Shown here piece by piece: positions 17,280 through 24,112 of a stretch of 28,262 nucleotides of DNA. The notes beneath the pieces were generated by a model. That model was given only the letters and a program-made list of their open reading frames with translations. It made no database searches and had not been told where the DNA came from. This DNA comes from an uncultured Bacilli bacterium (GTDB taxonomy: Bacteria > Bacillota_I > Bacilli_A > RF39 > UBA660). The position numbers and the translations under genes are program-made. How positions within the stretch are numbered: the stretch's first letter is position 1; each line of letters starts with the position of its first letter. The stretch spans positions 1 through 28,262 of the forward strand of contig CAKOOU010000014.1 in the NCBI GenBank assembly GCA_934098455.1, written 5' to 3'.

Positions 17280-17388
17280 ACTCAATGACCAAGGGTTATA
17301 TGAGTCCTGGAGACGCAACTATATATTAGTTGCGTTATCCGTTTATATTGTATTTTAAAAGTCTCTAATAATTAAGAGACTTTTTTAT
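17280..17388 (+). ncRNA. Candidate small non-coding RNA, about 109 nt
   Basis: A transcript starting about 7 nt after the TACAAT box and ending at the hairpin at 17357-17384 would be about 109 nt. It contains a long stem: GGA-g-ACGCAACTA (17319-17331) pairs with TAGTTGCGT-ta-TCC (17327-17340 region), with a few unpaired bases. Before it, CCAAGG (17289-17294) and CCTGG may form a second element. No open reading frame with a ribosome binding site is visible. It matches no RNA family I know (not 4.5S, 6S, tmRNA, RNase P or a riboswitch I recognise). The terminator region overlaps the last codons of the convergent 171-aa gene, so part of the RNA is antisense to that mRNA. Confidence 0.6.
17357..17384. 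terminator. Bidirectional intrinsic terminator
   Basis: A perfect 10-bp stem, AAAAGTCTCT (17357-17366) and AGAGACTTTT (17375-17384), has an 8-nt loop. It runs into T on the plus strand and into T on the minus strand, so it can end both the small RNA and the DUF3800 operon. The stop codon of the 171-aa gene lies inside it. Confidence 0.85.
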
Positions 17389-17884
17389 ATTTTTTATATT
17401 CTTTTAATACATTTTGTAAATATCCAGGTTCATCTATTAAATATGAGCTTATAATATACATATCATTTTTGTTTCTTTCAAGAATTATTATATAACTATA
17501 TAAATCATCACTATACAATAATTTAGTTCTTTTAGTATTTTTATATGGAGCAGTCCATATTTTTATTTTACTACAATCTAAATCATCACAAGTTGGACAA
17601 TTCAAATAATTTCTTATCATTGGTGCAACATAATTTATAAAATATGCACGTGGTTCTTTCATTCTAATTTTCATACCTAGCGTTTTTTGAGTTTTAGTAG
17701 TTAAATGAAAAAAGCCCTGCATTCTATTATCTTCAAATGGCGTAGTAAATACTTTAATTTTCATTCCGTTAATTTTTAAATCACCATAATATATATTTTT
17801 TATAAAATAATCATATAATTCATCATCTGTAGTTGTTTTAGGTAATGGTCCGCTTAAGCCACATTTATTTTTAGTCAATGTCAT
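17372..17884 (-). CDS. Unknown protein, 170 aa, possible BECR-fold RNase
   Basis: I take the ATG at 17884 (MTLTKNKCGLSG). It has GGAG 8 nt upstream and overlaps the DUF3800 gene by 14 bp. A longer frame from 17974 lies mostly inside that gene and is unlikely. The product has an N-terminal region with GPLPKTTTDDELYDYF and NRMQGFFHLTTK. The C-terminal ~60 residues (KIWTAPYKNTKRTKLLY, then YIIILERN, MYIISSYLIDEP and VLKEYKKYK) follow the pattern of phage-associated toxin-like RNases of the Barnase-EndoU-ColicinE5/RelE (BECR) type: W, Arg, a core of two beta strands and a terminal LxKEY. This is a weak resemblance from memory. The pairing with DUF3800 suggests a toxin-like or defence role. A CPTCDDLDC stretch could bind metal. 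Confidence 0.7.
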   Translation of the reverse strand: MTLTKNKCGLSGPLPKTTTDDELYDYFIKNIYYGDLKINGMKIKVFTTPFEDNRMQGFFHLTTKTQKTLGMKIRMKEPRAYFINYVAPMIRNYLNCPTCDDLDCSKIKIWTAPYKNTKRTKLLYSDDLYSYIIILERNKNDMYIISSYLIDEPGYLQNVLKEYKKYKKVS

Positions 17885-18572
17885 CTCTTGATCTCCAAAT
17901 AAATATATTGAATTTTGTATTACTATAATACGATGAAGTATCAAAATCATTTTGATATAATTTTTTAATTTCATTAATAATATTTAGTTTTACACTATTA
18001 CCAAAAAGCTTCCTATAATAATATGATAATGCTCCAATCAAAATATCATTAATTTGTAAAACTGGTGCTTCATAAGATCTAATTGGTTGAACTTTTTTTA
18101 TAGTTTTTTTATTTGTATCTGACATTTTAATTCTTAAATAATCAAGCATTACTTGATGATAATAATATGAATTTGTATCTTTTATATCGGGATATATGTT
18201 ATAGGAATTACCAGGAATAATAATATATTTTAACATATCATAATATATTTTATGATAAAAATCATTTTCAGATTGATTATATTTTTCATGATTTAATTTT
18301 GTCTTATCAACCACAATAACTCTAAATTTTAAATCGTCATTATTAAAGAAATAGTTAATAATATCTAAATATAGTTTTTCTGTTTTTTTATCAATCTTAT
18401 TCCATTTCAATTCTATTTTATTAGATAGATTATAATTTTCTTTTAAATGTTCTATATACTCATTTATTTTTTTTATTTTATACTTTGGACAATAAACTGC
18501 TCCAATTAACATATATTTGCTATCATTACTTACCAAATGACAACTTTCATCGCAATAAACGTTATATTCCAT
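17871..18572 (-). CDS. DUF3800 domain protein
   Basis: The 233-aa product shows the DUF3800 pattern. The N-terminus reads VYCDESCHL (usually DESG), then GAVYCP, a central strand with the acidic VIVVDKTKL, and near the C-terminus the conserved QINDILIGALSYYYR (usually xxADLLAGA). The acidic residues D8, E9 and the Asp in INDILIG fit the suspected RNase H-like fold, so a nuclease is plausible but not shown. DUF3800 genes are common in mobile and defence-rich regions. It has AAAGGAGG before the start and an extended -10 promoter. The downstream 170-aa gene overlaps it, so the two are translated together. The C-terminus ends at RSRDDID, inside the overlap. Confidence 0.82.
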   Translation of the reverse strand: MEYNVYCDESCHLVSNDSKYMLIGAVYCPKYKIKKINEYIEHLKENYNLSNKIELKWNKIDKKTEKLYLDIINYFFNNDDLKFRVIVVDKTKLNHEKYNQSENDFYHKIYYDMLKYIIIPGNSYNIYPDIKDTNSYYYHQVMLDYLRIKMSDTNKKTIKKVQPIRSYEAPVLQINDILIGALSYYYRKLFGNSVKLNIINEIKKLYQNDFDTSSYYSNTKFNIFIWRSRDDID

Positions 18573-18595
18573 ATTAATCCTCCTTTTAATTAAAT

Positions 18596-18604
18596 ATTAT
18601 ATCA
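18596..18604 (-). promoter_or_regulatory. Extended -10 promoter of the DUF3800 operon
   Basis: The minus strand reads TGATATAAT, a consensus extended -10, about 24 bp before the DUF3800 start and directly upstream of AAAGGAGG. The -35 is poor (CTGATT at 17 bp). Confidence 0.65.
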
Positions 18605-18717
18605 CAAATCATAGATTTAATCAGTTAAATTTCAATTGTTAATTTAACTTTATTAATAAAAAATTTAATTGTTCCACTCATAAGTTATTCAATTATTTAG
18701 AATTAATTTAATACTTC

Positions 18718-18753
18718 TAACTATAAAAAACTACTATTAGTTTTTTATAGTTA
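18718..18753. repeat. Perfect 16-bp hairpin, 4-nt loop
   Basis: TAACTATAAAAAACTA (18718-18733) and TAGTTTTTTATAGTTA (18738-18753) are perfectly complementary. The T-rich arms could make it a terminator for either strand, but no T run follows it. It lies in the 380-bp gap between the DUF3800 operon and the PHP gene. It may be a mobile-element end or a processed terminator. Confidence 0.65.
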
Positions 18754-18785
18754 ACCTTTTCTTTAAAATTAGTCTTTACACATCA

Positions 18786-18818
18786 AAATAACTAATCCGT
18801 ATCACGAATTAGTTATTT
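18786..18818. terminator. Hairpin at the end of the PHP/coa operon; copy of tRNA-flank terminator
   Basis: A perfect 11-bp stem, AAATAACTAAT (18786-18796) and ATTAGTTATTT (18808-18818), has an 11-nt loop. The same hairpin, slightly changed, ends the tRNA fragment at 28079-28108, and the ~71 bp around both copies are nearly identical. Confidence 0.65.
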
Positions 18819-18855
18819 ATCAAAGTCAAACATAAAAGTTCAACTAGAATTCTTT

Positions 18856-18931
18856 ATGGTACGGAGATATAGTATATCCGAAACCTTAGGAATAGTTGAT
18901 AAACAACTAATCACTAAAATAATAGTACCAT
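18856..18931 (-). other. tRNA-shaped fold, possibly a decayed tRNA
   Basis: A 7-bp closing stem, ATGGTAC (18856-18862) and GTACCAT (18925-18931), encloses about 62 nt. Inside are an arm CGGAGATAT/ATATCCG (18862-18880) and an arm TAGTTG/CAACTA (18893-18909). Read on the minus strand it is 73-76 nt, the size of a tRNA, and ends TACCA. It is followed by sequence nearly identical to the 3' flank of the tRNA fragment at 28152. No TTCGA T-loop or normal D-arm is seen, so it cannot be a standard working tRNA. It lies in the 3' untranslated region of the PHP operon. Confidence 0.45.
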
Positions 18932-18951
18932 ATATTTTTATTTTTGAAATA

Positions 18952-19929
18952 TTATTTATGTAATTTATCAAGTAATGATAATTTTTTTATTTTAATATTT
19001 TTGTCTTTACCAGTACCTAATTCAATATCTGGTTTAACAGATTTTCCATGGAAATCACTACCACCACTTATTAATAAACCATATTGATTTGCTATTTCTA
19101 AATAATAATCCATTTCTTCTTTTGAATGACTTGAATGATATACTTCAATGCCTTTTAGTCCAAAACTAATCATTTCTTTTAATAAGATTAAAAATTCCTT
19201 TTCTGATAACTCTAATGACTTTGGATGTGCTAAAACTGGAATGCCACCACTATTTGTTATTAGTTCTAAACATTCTTGATATTGTAATCCTTTACTTGTT
19301 TGTCTTGTTTTATTATGTGCATCTATCAAATACTTATCAAAAGCATCTTGATGTGTAGTTGCGTATCCATATTTAACACAAAGTTTTGCTAAATCTGGAC
19401 GACCTAAATTATGATTAGCATTGACTAATTCTTTTATATCTTCATAACTAAATCTAATTCCATAATCTCTTTTAATTTGTTCCATTATTGATAATACTGA
19501 ATTAATACTATTGTCTTTTAAATTTACCATTTTTTTATTTAGTGATTTATTATTTAGATCAATACCATAACCTAAAATATGCATTATTCCTTTATCAGTT
19601 TTTGCAGATAATTCAATACCATTAATAATTTCTATTCCACTATCTACAATTATATCTTCATTTCTATTAACTTTTTTAATTCCTTCAATAGTATCATGAT
19701 CAGTTATAGCAAGTGTTCCAATTCTTTTATCTATTGCTAATCTTATTAACTCTTGAGGCGATAAATCACCATCTGAATAGTTGGTATGAGTATGCATATC
19801 TATTATTTTTTTACTTTTTCTATATGGATTAATTACTTTATCTAAATATATTCTATTTAGTGTTTCTATTGCTAAATTATCTTCATATTCTTCCATTTCA
19901 GAATAAATTTCACCAGCAGTTTTTCCCAT
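18952..19929 (-). CDS. PHP domain phosphoesterase
   Basis: The 325-aa product has a 40-residue N-terminal extension and then a PHP metal-dependent phosphoesterase domain: IDMHTHTNYSDG (His46, His48, Asp53), AITDHDTIEG near 75-84, NGIELSA near 103, a PVLAHP motif and a C-terminal SGGSDFHG. These supply the metal ligands of the family. Homologues of this size (YciV/TrpH type) hydrolyse 3',5'-bisphosphonucleotides or short RNA ends. It is the last gene of the coaE-coaD-MBL-PHP operon, 6 bp after the MBL gene. Because coaE-coaD make CoA, and pAp is released when CoA supplies the 4'-phosphopantetheine arm, a pAp phosphatase would make sense here. That link is inference. Confidence 0.87.
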   Translation of the reverse strand: MGKTAGEIYSEMEEYEDNLAIETLNRIYLDKVINPYRKSKKIIDMHTHTNYSDGDLSPQELIRLAIDKRIGTLAITDHDTIEGIKKVNRNEDIIVDSGIEIINGIELSAKTDKGIMHILGYGIDLNNKSLNKKMVNLKDNSINSVLSIMEQIKRDYGIRFSYEDIKELVNANHNLGRPDLAKLCVKYGYATTHQDAFDKYLIDAHNKTRQTSKGLQYQECLELITNSGGIPVLAHPKSLELSEKEFLILLKEMISFGLKGIEVYHSSHSKEEMDYYLEIANQYGLLISGGSDFHGKSVKPDIELGTGKDKNIKIKKLSLLDKLHK

Positions 19930-19935
19930 TAACTA

Positions 19936-20697
19936 TCATCTCCTTAATATTAGTTTTTTGCCTTCTTCAGCAACTTCTACATTTTCAAAGTTTTGTTTTG
20001 CTTCTTCTAAATATAATCTTTTATCTTCTTCAGGCCAAAAATGAGTTAATAATAATTTTTGTGCATTAGATTTACTTGCCAAAATACCAGCTTCATAAGC
20101 AGTCATGTGGGTTTTACTATTAGCATTATGTTTTTGTAAAAAGGAGCTTTCACAAATTATTAAATCAGCATCTTTACAAAAATTTACTAAATTACCTAAA
20201 TTAGTTGTGCCAATATCAGAAGTATATATTATTTTAAAATCTTTACTTTGTAATTTAACCATATATGATTCAATAGTATGTGAATTATTATCTTCAAAAG
20301 TTATATTTAAATCATCTATAAGAAATGGATATGAATCATTTATATTATAATAATCTGAATAGCTTTCATTATTTGAAGTAATTGATTCTTTATTAAATCC
20401 AATATCATTCTTAGGTAAATATATCTTTATCTTTTTATCAAGCAGTCCTAAATTATGATAAACATAGGAAGCATATTGTAAAGCGCCTAAATCACCAAAA
20501 TGGTCTTTATGGTAGTGAGTAATAATTACATTTAAATCTTTTAAATCGTTAGGAAAATTTAATAATCTTGTTATACCATTTCCACAATCTAATAATATTT
20601 TTTTACTATTATATTCAACTAAAAATCCAGGACAATTCATATTTCCTTTTGTATAAGGTGATATTGTTCCAAGTGATGTAATTATTATTTTACTCAT
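19936..20697 (-). CDS. MBL-fold metallo-hydrolase
   Basis: The 253-aa product has the metallo-beta-lactamase motif THYHKDHFGD (His61, His63, Asp65, His66). Upstream is ILLDCGNG, and later residues for a two-metal site are SDIG near 175 and LTHFWPEED near 218. The N-terminus SLGTISPY and the overall length place it with RNase Z-like/YhfI-type hydrolases. It lacks clear RNase Z exosite features, so a tRNA 3'-processing role is not established. Its start overlaps the coaD stop by 4 bp (ATGA), showing translational coupling in the coa operon. No signal peptide is present, so it acts in the cytoplasm. Confidence 0.87.
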   Translation of the reverse strand: MSKIIITSLGTISPYTKGNMNCPGFLVEYNSKKILLDCGNGITRLLNFPNDLKDLNVIITHYHKDHFGDLGALQYASYVYHNLGLLDKKIKIYLPKNDIGFNKESITSNNESYSDYYNINDSYPFLIDDLNITFEDNNSHTIESYMVKLQSKDFKIIYTSDIGTTNLGNLVNFCKDADLIICESSFLQKHNANSKTHMTAYEAGILASKSNAQKLLLTHFWPEEDKRLYLEEAKQNFENVEVAEEGKKLILRR

Positions 20698-21188
20698 TTT
20701 ATCAAACTCCTTTTCTTTACCAACATTCTTTCTCTAACTATTGGATCTACATATCTTGAAATATCTTTATCAAGATTAAGTACTTCTTTAACCATGCTTG
20801 ATGATACAAATTGATATTCTTTATCTGCAAATAGGCAAATTGTATTTACTTTATTATCTGATATTTCCTTATTCATTTGTTGGAATTGAACTTCATAATC
20901 ATAATCACTTAAACTTCTAAGCCCTCTAATAATTGCTTTACACTCATTAAGTAGAGCAACATCAACTGCAGCACCACTAGCAGAAATAACTTTTACATTA
21001 TTCATTCTTTGATATAATTCTTTAATTATTTCCATTCTTTCTTCTAGTGTAAATAATCCAGATTTTTTTAAAGGATTTTGCATAACTGCAATTATTACTT
21101 CATCAAATAAATCACTTGCTTGTTCAACAATATTCATGTGTCCTTTAGTCATTGGATCAAAACTTCCTGGGTATAAAACTTTTGTCAT
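20694..21188 (-). CDS. coaD: Phosphopantetheine adenylyltransferase
   Basis: The 164-aa product catalyses the fourth step of CoA synthesis, joining 4'-phosphopantetheine and ATP to dephospho-CoA. Family motifs are clear: YPGSFDPMTKGHMNIV with the nucleotidyltransferase TxGH signature, IRGLRSLSDYDYE, and YQFVSSSMVKEV near the C-terminus. The length matches the usual ~160 aa. Its start overlaps the coaE stop (ATGA), and its own stop overlaps the next start, so this is a compact operon that makes the last two CoA enzymes together. Confidence 0.96.
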   Translation of the reverse strand: MTKVLYPGSFDPMTKGHMNIVEQASDLFDEVIIAVMQNPLKKSGLFTLEERMEIIKELYQRMNNVKVISASGAAVDVALLNECKAIIRGLRSLSDYDYEVQFQQMNKEISDNKVNTICLFADKEYQFVSSSMVKEVLNLDKDISRYVDPIVRERMLVKKRSLIK

Positions 21189-21741
21189 AATGATTTCACC
21201 AACCTTTTAACTATTTCTTTATCATTTGTTTTTAAAACATAATCAAAAGCACTTTCATCAAATTCAATACTTGCTTTTTCTCTTAAATCAAATGCTTCTT
21301 CAGATATGTTATCTCTTTTCATTGCTCTTTGTTTTCTAATTTCATATGGGATATCAAAAATATTTTTATATCACACATATCAAAGTATTTTGAAATTGAT
21401 AATAATAACCAATCTAGAATTATTATTTTTCCTTTGTGAAGATTTAAAAAGTTATCAATTTCTATTTGCATATATTTCCATGTAATATTGGATAATTTAT
21501 TCATTTCATTTCTTGAATCAAAAACTATTTCTCCAAGTTTTTTTCTATCAACATTATTTTCTTTAACAACAGATTCTCCGAATGAACTTACTAATTCTTC
21601 TTGAACTTCAGGTAATAATAAAACTCTGTGTCCGACTTTATCAATATCTAAATGTATTGCCTTATTATCTGTTAATTCTATGATTTGATTTGCTAGTGTA
21701 CTTTTACCGCAACCTGACTTACCACAAATACCTATAATCAT
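21185..21741 (-). pseudogene. coaE: Dephospho-CoA kinase with a one-base frameshift
   Basis: Dephospho-CoA kinase completes CoA synthesis. The start is MIIGICGKSGCGKST at 21741 with GGGGTG upstream; the P-loop is residues 7-15. The frame runs to KYFDMCDIKIF and then goes out of register at the A5 run at 21356-21360 (T5 on the coding strand), giving a false end at 21319. Adding one base restores FDIPYEIRKQRAMKRDN and a full C-terminal half that ends at a TGA overlapping the coaD start. The restored protein is about 186 aa, the normal length. The gene should be essential, so this is most likely a sequencing or assembly indel in a homopolymer. A real mutation or ribosomal frameshifting (a weak A-UUU-UUG slip site) is possible. 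Confidence 0.88.
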
Positions 21742-21759
21742 ACTTTTCACCCCATCTAC

Positions 21760-21788
21760 TTGTATTATATTGCATTTTTTAATATAAT
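21760..21788 (+). promoter_or_regulatory. Divergent promoter region of coaE and the LysR gene
   Basis: For the LysR gene the elements are TTGTAT (21760-21765), a 17-bp spacer and TATAAT (21783-21788). On the minus strand a TATAAT at 21769-21764, with the poor -35 TTTAAT 17 bp upstream, fits the coa operon. The two promoters overlap, so the LysR protein may also affect coaE transcription. Confidence 0.65.
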
Positions 21789-21830
21789 TAAAATACATAT
21801 TAATTATGTTTGTCATAACGGGAGGTTATT

Positions 21831-22718
21831 ATGAATATAGACTTTGAATTATATAGAATTTTTTATGTAGTAGCAAACCACTGCAATATTACTAAAGCAA
21901 GTGAAGAATTAAGTATATCCCAACCTGCAATAAGTAAATCAATTAAAAATCTAGAAGAACAATTAGGTGGTCAATTATTTGTTAGAACTAAACGAGGTGT
22001 TGTTCTTACTGAAGAAGGAAAAGAGTTTTATAATTATATAAAACAAGCAATTGAGTATATTAATAATGCTGAAAATAAATTTACCGATTTAATTAATCTA
22101 GAAACAGGGTGTATAAAAATTGGTATCAGTACAACACTGACAAAAGAATTTTTACTTCCATATTTAGAAGAATTTCATTCATTATATCCTAAAATAGATA
22201 TACAAATAATAACTAATTTAACTTCTGATTTGATGCCAAAATTAAAAAATGGATTAATAGATATTGTAATCTTAAACTTAAATGATAAAAATTATGGTAA
22301 CGATATTGATATTATTAAATGTAGGAAGATAAATGATTGTTTTGTAGTAAATAATAAATATAAGGATTTAACTCTTAAAGAAGTGTCTATAAAAGAGTTA
22401 AATAATTATCCTTTAATCTTACAAGCAAAGGGATCAAATACTAGAGAATTTTTAGATAATATAGCAAGAGAAAATGGAGTTGTTCTTAAACCAAATATTG
22501 AATTAGCAAGTTATTCATTAGTTGTTGAATTTTCTAAAATTGGTCTTGGTATTGGATATGTAACTAAAGAATATATTAAAGAGGCAATTAAAAATAAAAA
22601 ATTATATGAATTAAAATTAAAAGAAAAAATTCCTAGTAGATATATAGGAATTGCATTATCAAAAAATCATGTGCCTAATTTTAGCACAAAAAGACTTATT
22701 GAAATAATAAAAAAATAA
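21831..22718 (+). CDS. LysR family transcriptional regulator
   Basis: The 295-aa product has the LysR N-terminal winged helix-turn-helix (FYVVANHCNITKASEELSIS, then QPAISKSIKNLEEQLGGQLF, residues 10-55). It is followed by a linker helix and a periplasmic-binding-protein-like effector domain (ETGCIKIGISTTL from about 91 to the end). Such proteins bind T-N11-A sites and usually control a divergent gene in response to a small molecule. The effector is unknown. The divergent neighbour is the coaE operon, and the downstream neighbour is the SDH-type protease, which has its own -10. GGGAGG sits 6 bp before the ATG. Confidence 0.92.
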   Translation: MNIDFELYRIFYVVANHCNITKASEELSISQPAISKSIKNLEEQLGGQLFVRTKRGVVLTEEGKEFYNYIKQAIEYINNAENKFTDLINLETGCIKIGISTTLTKEFLLPYLEEFHSLYPKIDIQIITNLTSDLMPKLKNGLIDIVILNLNDKNYGNDIDIIKCRKINDCFVVNNKYKDLTLKEVSIKELNNYPLILQAKGSNTREFLDNIARENGVVLKPNIELASYSLVVEFSKIGLGIGYVTKEYIKEAIKNKKLYELKLKEKIPSRYIGIALSKNHVPNFSTKRLIEIIKK

Positions 22719-22761
22719 TTTATATTTTTTATGAATAGACATATAAAATTTTAGAATTTCA

Positions 22762-22770
22762 TGATATAAT
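22762..22770 (+). promoter_or_regulatory. Extended -10 promoter of the SDH protease gene
   Basis: TGATATAAT is a consensus extended -10, with a start codon 19 bp downstream. No good -35 is visible. Confidence 0.6.
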
Positions 22771-22788
22771 CTTATAAAGAGGTGACAT

Positions 22789-23805
22789 ATGAGCTATATT
22801 TCAAGAAAAAATTTATATACAGAGTTAGAAAAAATAAGAAAAAGACCATTAATAACGTATGTTACATCAATAAGACCTGGATGTTCAGCACAAATGGCGC
22901 AAGATGTACTACCATTATTTATAAAACAAATTAATTCAATCGAAAACACCGATGCCATTGATTTATTGATTATTAGCAATGGTGGTGATCCAATAGTTTC
23001 ATGGAGAATTATTTCATTGTTAAGAGAAAAATTTAAAAAAGTTTCTGTATTAATTCCTTACACAGCATATAGTGCAGCGACATTACTTGCATTAGGTGCA
23101 GATGAAATAATTATGCATCCGTTTGGAAATTTAGGACCTCTCGATCCACAACTAAGTTTTGCTGATGAAAATGGTAAAGTAAAAACAATAAGTTATGAAG
23201 ATATAACAAAATATATTGAATTTGTGAAAGATACAGGAATTACTGACCAAGAATTATTACAAAAATCTTTTGAAAAACTAACTTCAGAAATACCGCCAAC
23301 ATTGATTGGTTTTGCTAAGAGAAGTTCACAATTAGGTTTGACTATGGGACAAAAGTTATTAGCTACTCATATGAATGATGAAAATAAAACAAAGGTAATA
23401 TCAGAAACACTTAATACAAAATTTTATCATCATGGTTATCCTTTAGCTAGAAAAGAAGCTAAAGACATTGGATTACCTATAGCAAATAGTAATAAGAAAA
23501 TTGAAGAATTAATGTGGAAAATATATGAAGATTTTATGGATGAGATGAATTTCAATACACCATATAATCCTCAAGCAATTATAATGGAAAAAATTTCAAA
23601 AAAACCTCAACCACAACCCGCAGCTATTAATGTTGTTAATGAAAAAAACAAGTTAGCTTGCCTAGAAAGTATTAAAATTAATTGTTATATAGAAGAAGAA
23701 TTAATAGCAACATATGTGATGGCACCCGATACTTCATTAAATTCAAATATAATGATTAATCAAGGAAATTGGATTATAGAGGAAAGTGAGGAAAAAAATG
23801 ATTAG
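22789..23805 (+). CDS. SDH family Clp-fold serine protease
   Basis: The 338-aa product carries the Clp/crotonase-fold protease core known as the SDH (serine dehydrogenase proteinase) family, related to SppA and ClpP. Motifs are IISNGGDPIVSWRI near 61-74, then AYSAATLLALGADEIIMHP with the likely nucleophile Ser95, and GNLGPLDPQL just after. There is no signal peptide or membrane helix, so it acts in the cytoplasm. The C-terminal ~80 residues are family-variable, with a Pro-rich linker (KKPQPQPAA). AGAGGTG precedes the start. The gene overlaps the next small gene by 8 bp. Such proteases are seen in varied contexts; their substrate is not known. A second active-site Lys/His/Asp cannot be fixed from sequence alone. 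Confidence 0.85.
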   Translation: MSYISRKNLYTELEKIRKRPLITYVTSIRPGCSAQMAQDVLPLFIKQINSIENTDAIDLLIISNGGDPIVSWRIISLLREKFKKVSVLIPYTAYSAATLLALGADEIIMHPFGNLGPLDPQLSFADENGKVKTISYEDITKYIEFVKDTGITDQELLQKSFEKLTSEIPPTLIGFAKRSSQLGLTMGQKLLATHMNDENKTKVISETLNTKFYHHGYPLARKEAKDIGLPIANSNKKIEELMWKIYEDFMDEMNFNTPYNPQAIIMEKISKKPQPQPAAINVVNEKNKLACLESIKINCYIEEELIATYVMAPDTSLNSNIMINQGNWIIEESEEKND

Positions 23806-23971
23806 TACTACAATGGGTATGCCATATACTCAAATTAATCAATCAGTAAAAATAGAAAGTCGAAAAGAAACTTCTAAGAATACACCTTATTTTTTTACTA
23901 TTATAAAAGAAAGCAAAAAAATTAAAGATGCTAAACAAGTAAAAAATGAAAAAAAGGAAATAAAAAAATAA
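23798..23971 (+). CDS. Small Lys-rich protein, 57 aa
   Basis: The ATG at 23798 (MISTTMGMPYTQINQ) is preceded by GTGAGGAA within the end of the protease gene and overlaps it by 8 bp, so it is translated with it. A start 12 bp further upstream (23786) lacks a good site. The product is basic and Lys-rich, with no membrane helix. The C-terminal half is charged and probably helical or disordered. It could be a protease partner, adaptor or substrate. No family is recognised. Confidence 0.6.
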   Translation: MISTTMGMPYTQINQSVKIESRKETSKNTPYFFTIIKESKKIKDAKQVKNEKKEIKK

Positions 23972-24004
23972 ACTATTGAGCATATTATTCTATAGGAGGG
24001 AAAT

Positions 24005-24112
24005 ATGTTTAATAGTTTTTTTACTTCTTGTAACATTAGTAATATTAAATATACAAATGAAAAGTATATAACAGGAAGGATTAGTTTTAATAATGATGGT
24101 TATCGTTCATAA
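24005..24112 (+). CDS. 35-aa ORF, likely 5' part of an interrupted gene
   Basis: An ORF with an excellent ribosome binding site (TAGGAGGGAAAT directly before the ATG) reads MFNSFFTSCNISNIKYTNEK and continues to a TAA at 24112. It lies 33 bp after the Lys-rich gene in the same direction. Its last 13 bp overlap the end of the convergent relaxase gene of the mobile module. The strong start with so short a product, ending exactly where the mobile module begins, suggests a host gene cut by the insertion. A genuine small gene is possible. Confidence 0.5.
   Translation: MFNSFFTSCNISNIKYTNEKYITGRISFNNDGYRS

Noticed and set aside
17885..17974. Longer start (17974) for the 170-aa gene
   Set aside because: These 30 codons lie inside the DUF3800 gene in another frame, without a ribosome binding site, while ATG 17884 has GGAG at good spacing.
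18856..18931. The tRNA-shaped fold as a hammerhead or purine riboswitch
   Set aside because: GAAA is present but CUGAUGA is not, and the junction sequences do not match the purine aptamer core.
21742..21816. Longer start (21816) for coaE
   Set aside because: The extra 25 residues precede the conserved MIIGICGKSGCGKST start and span the -10 region and ribosome binding site.
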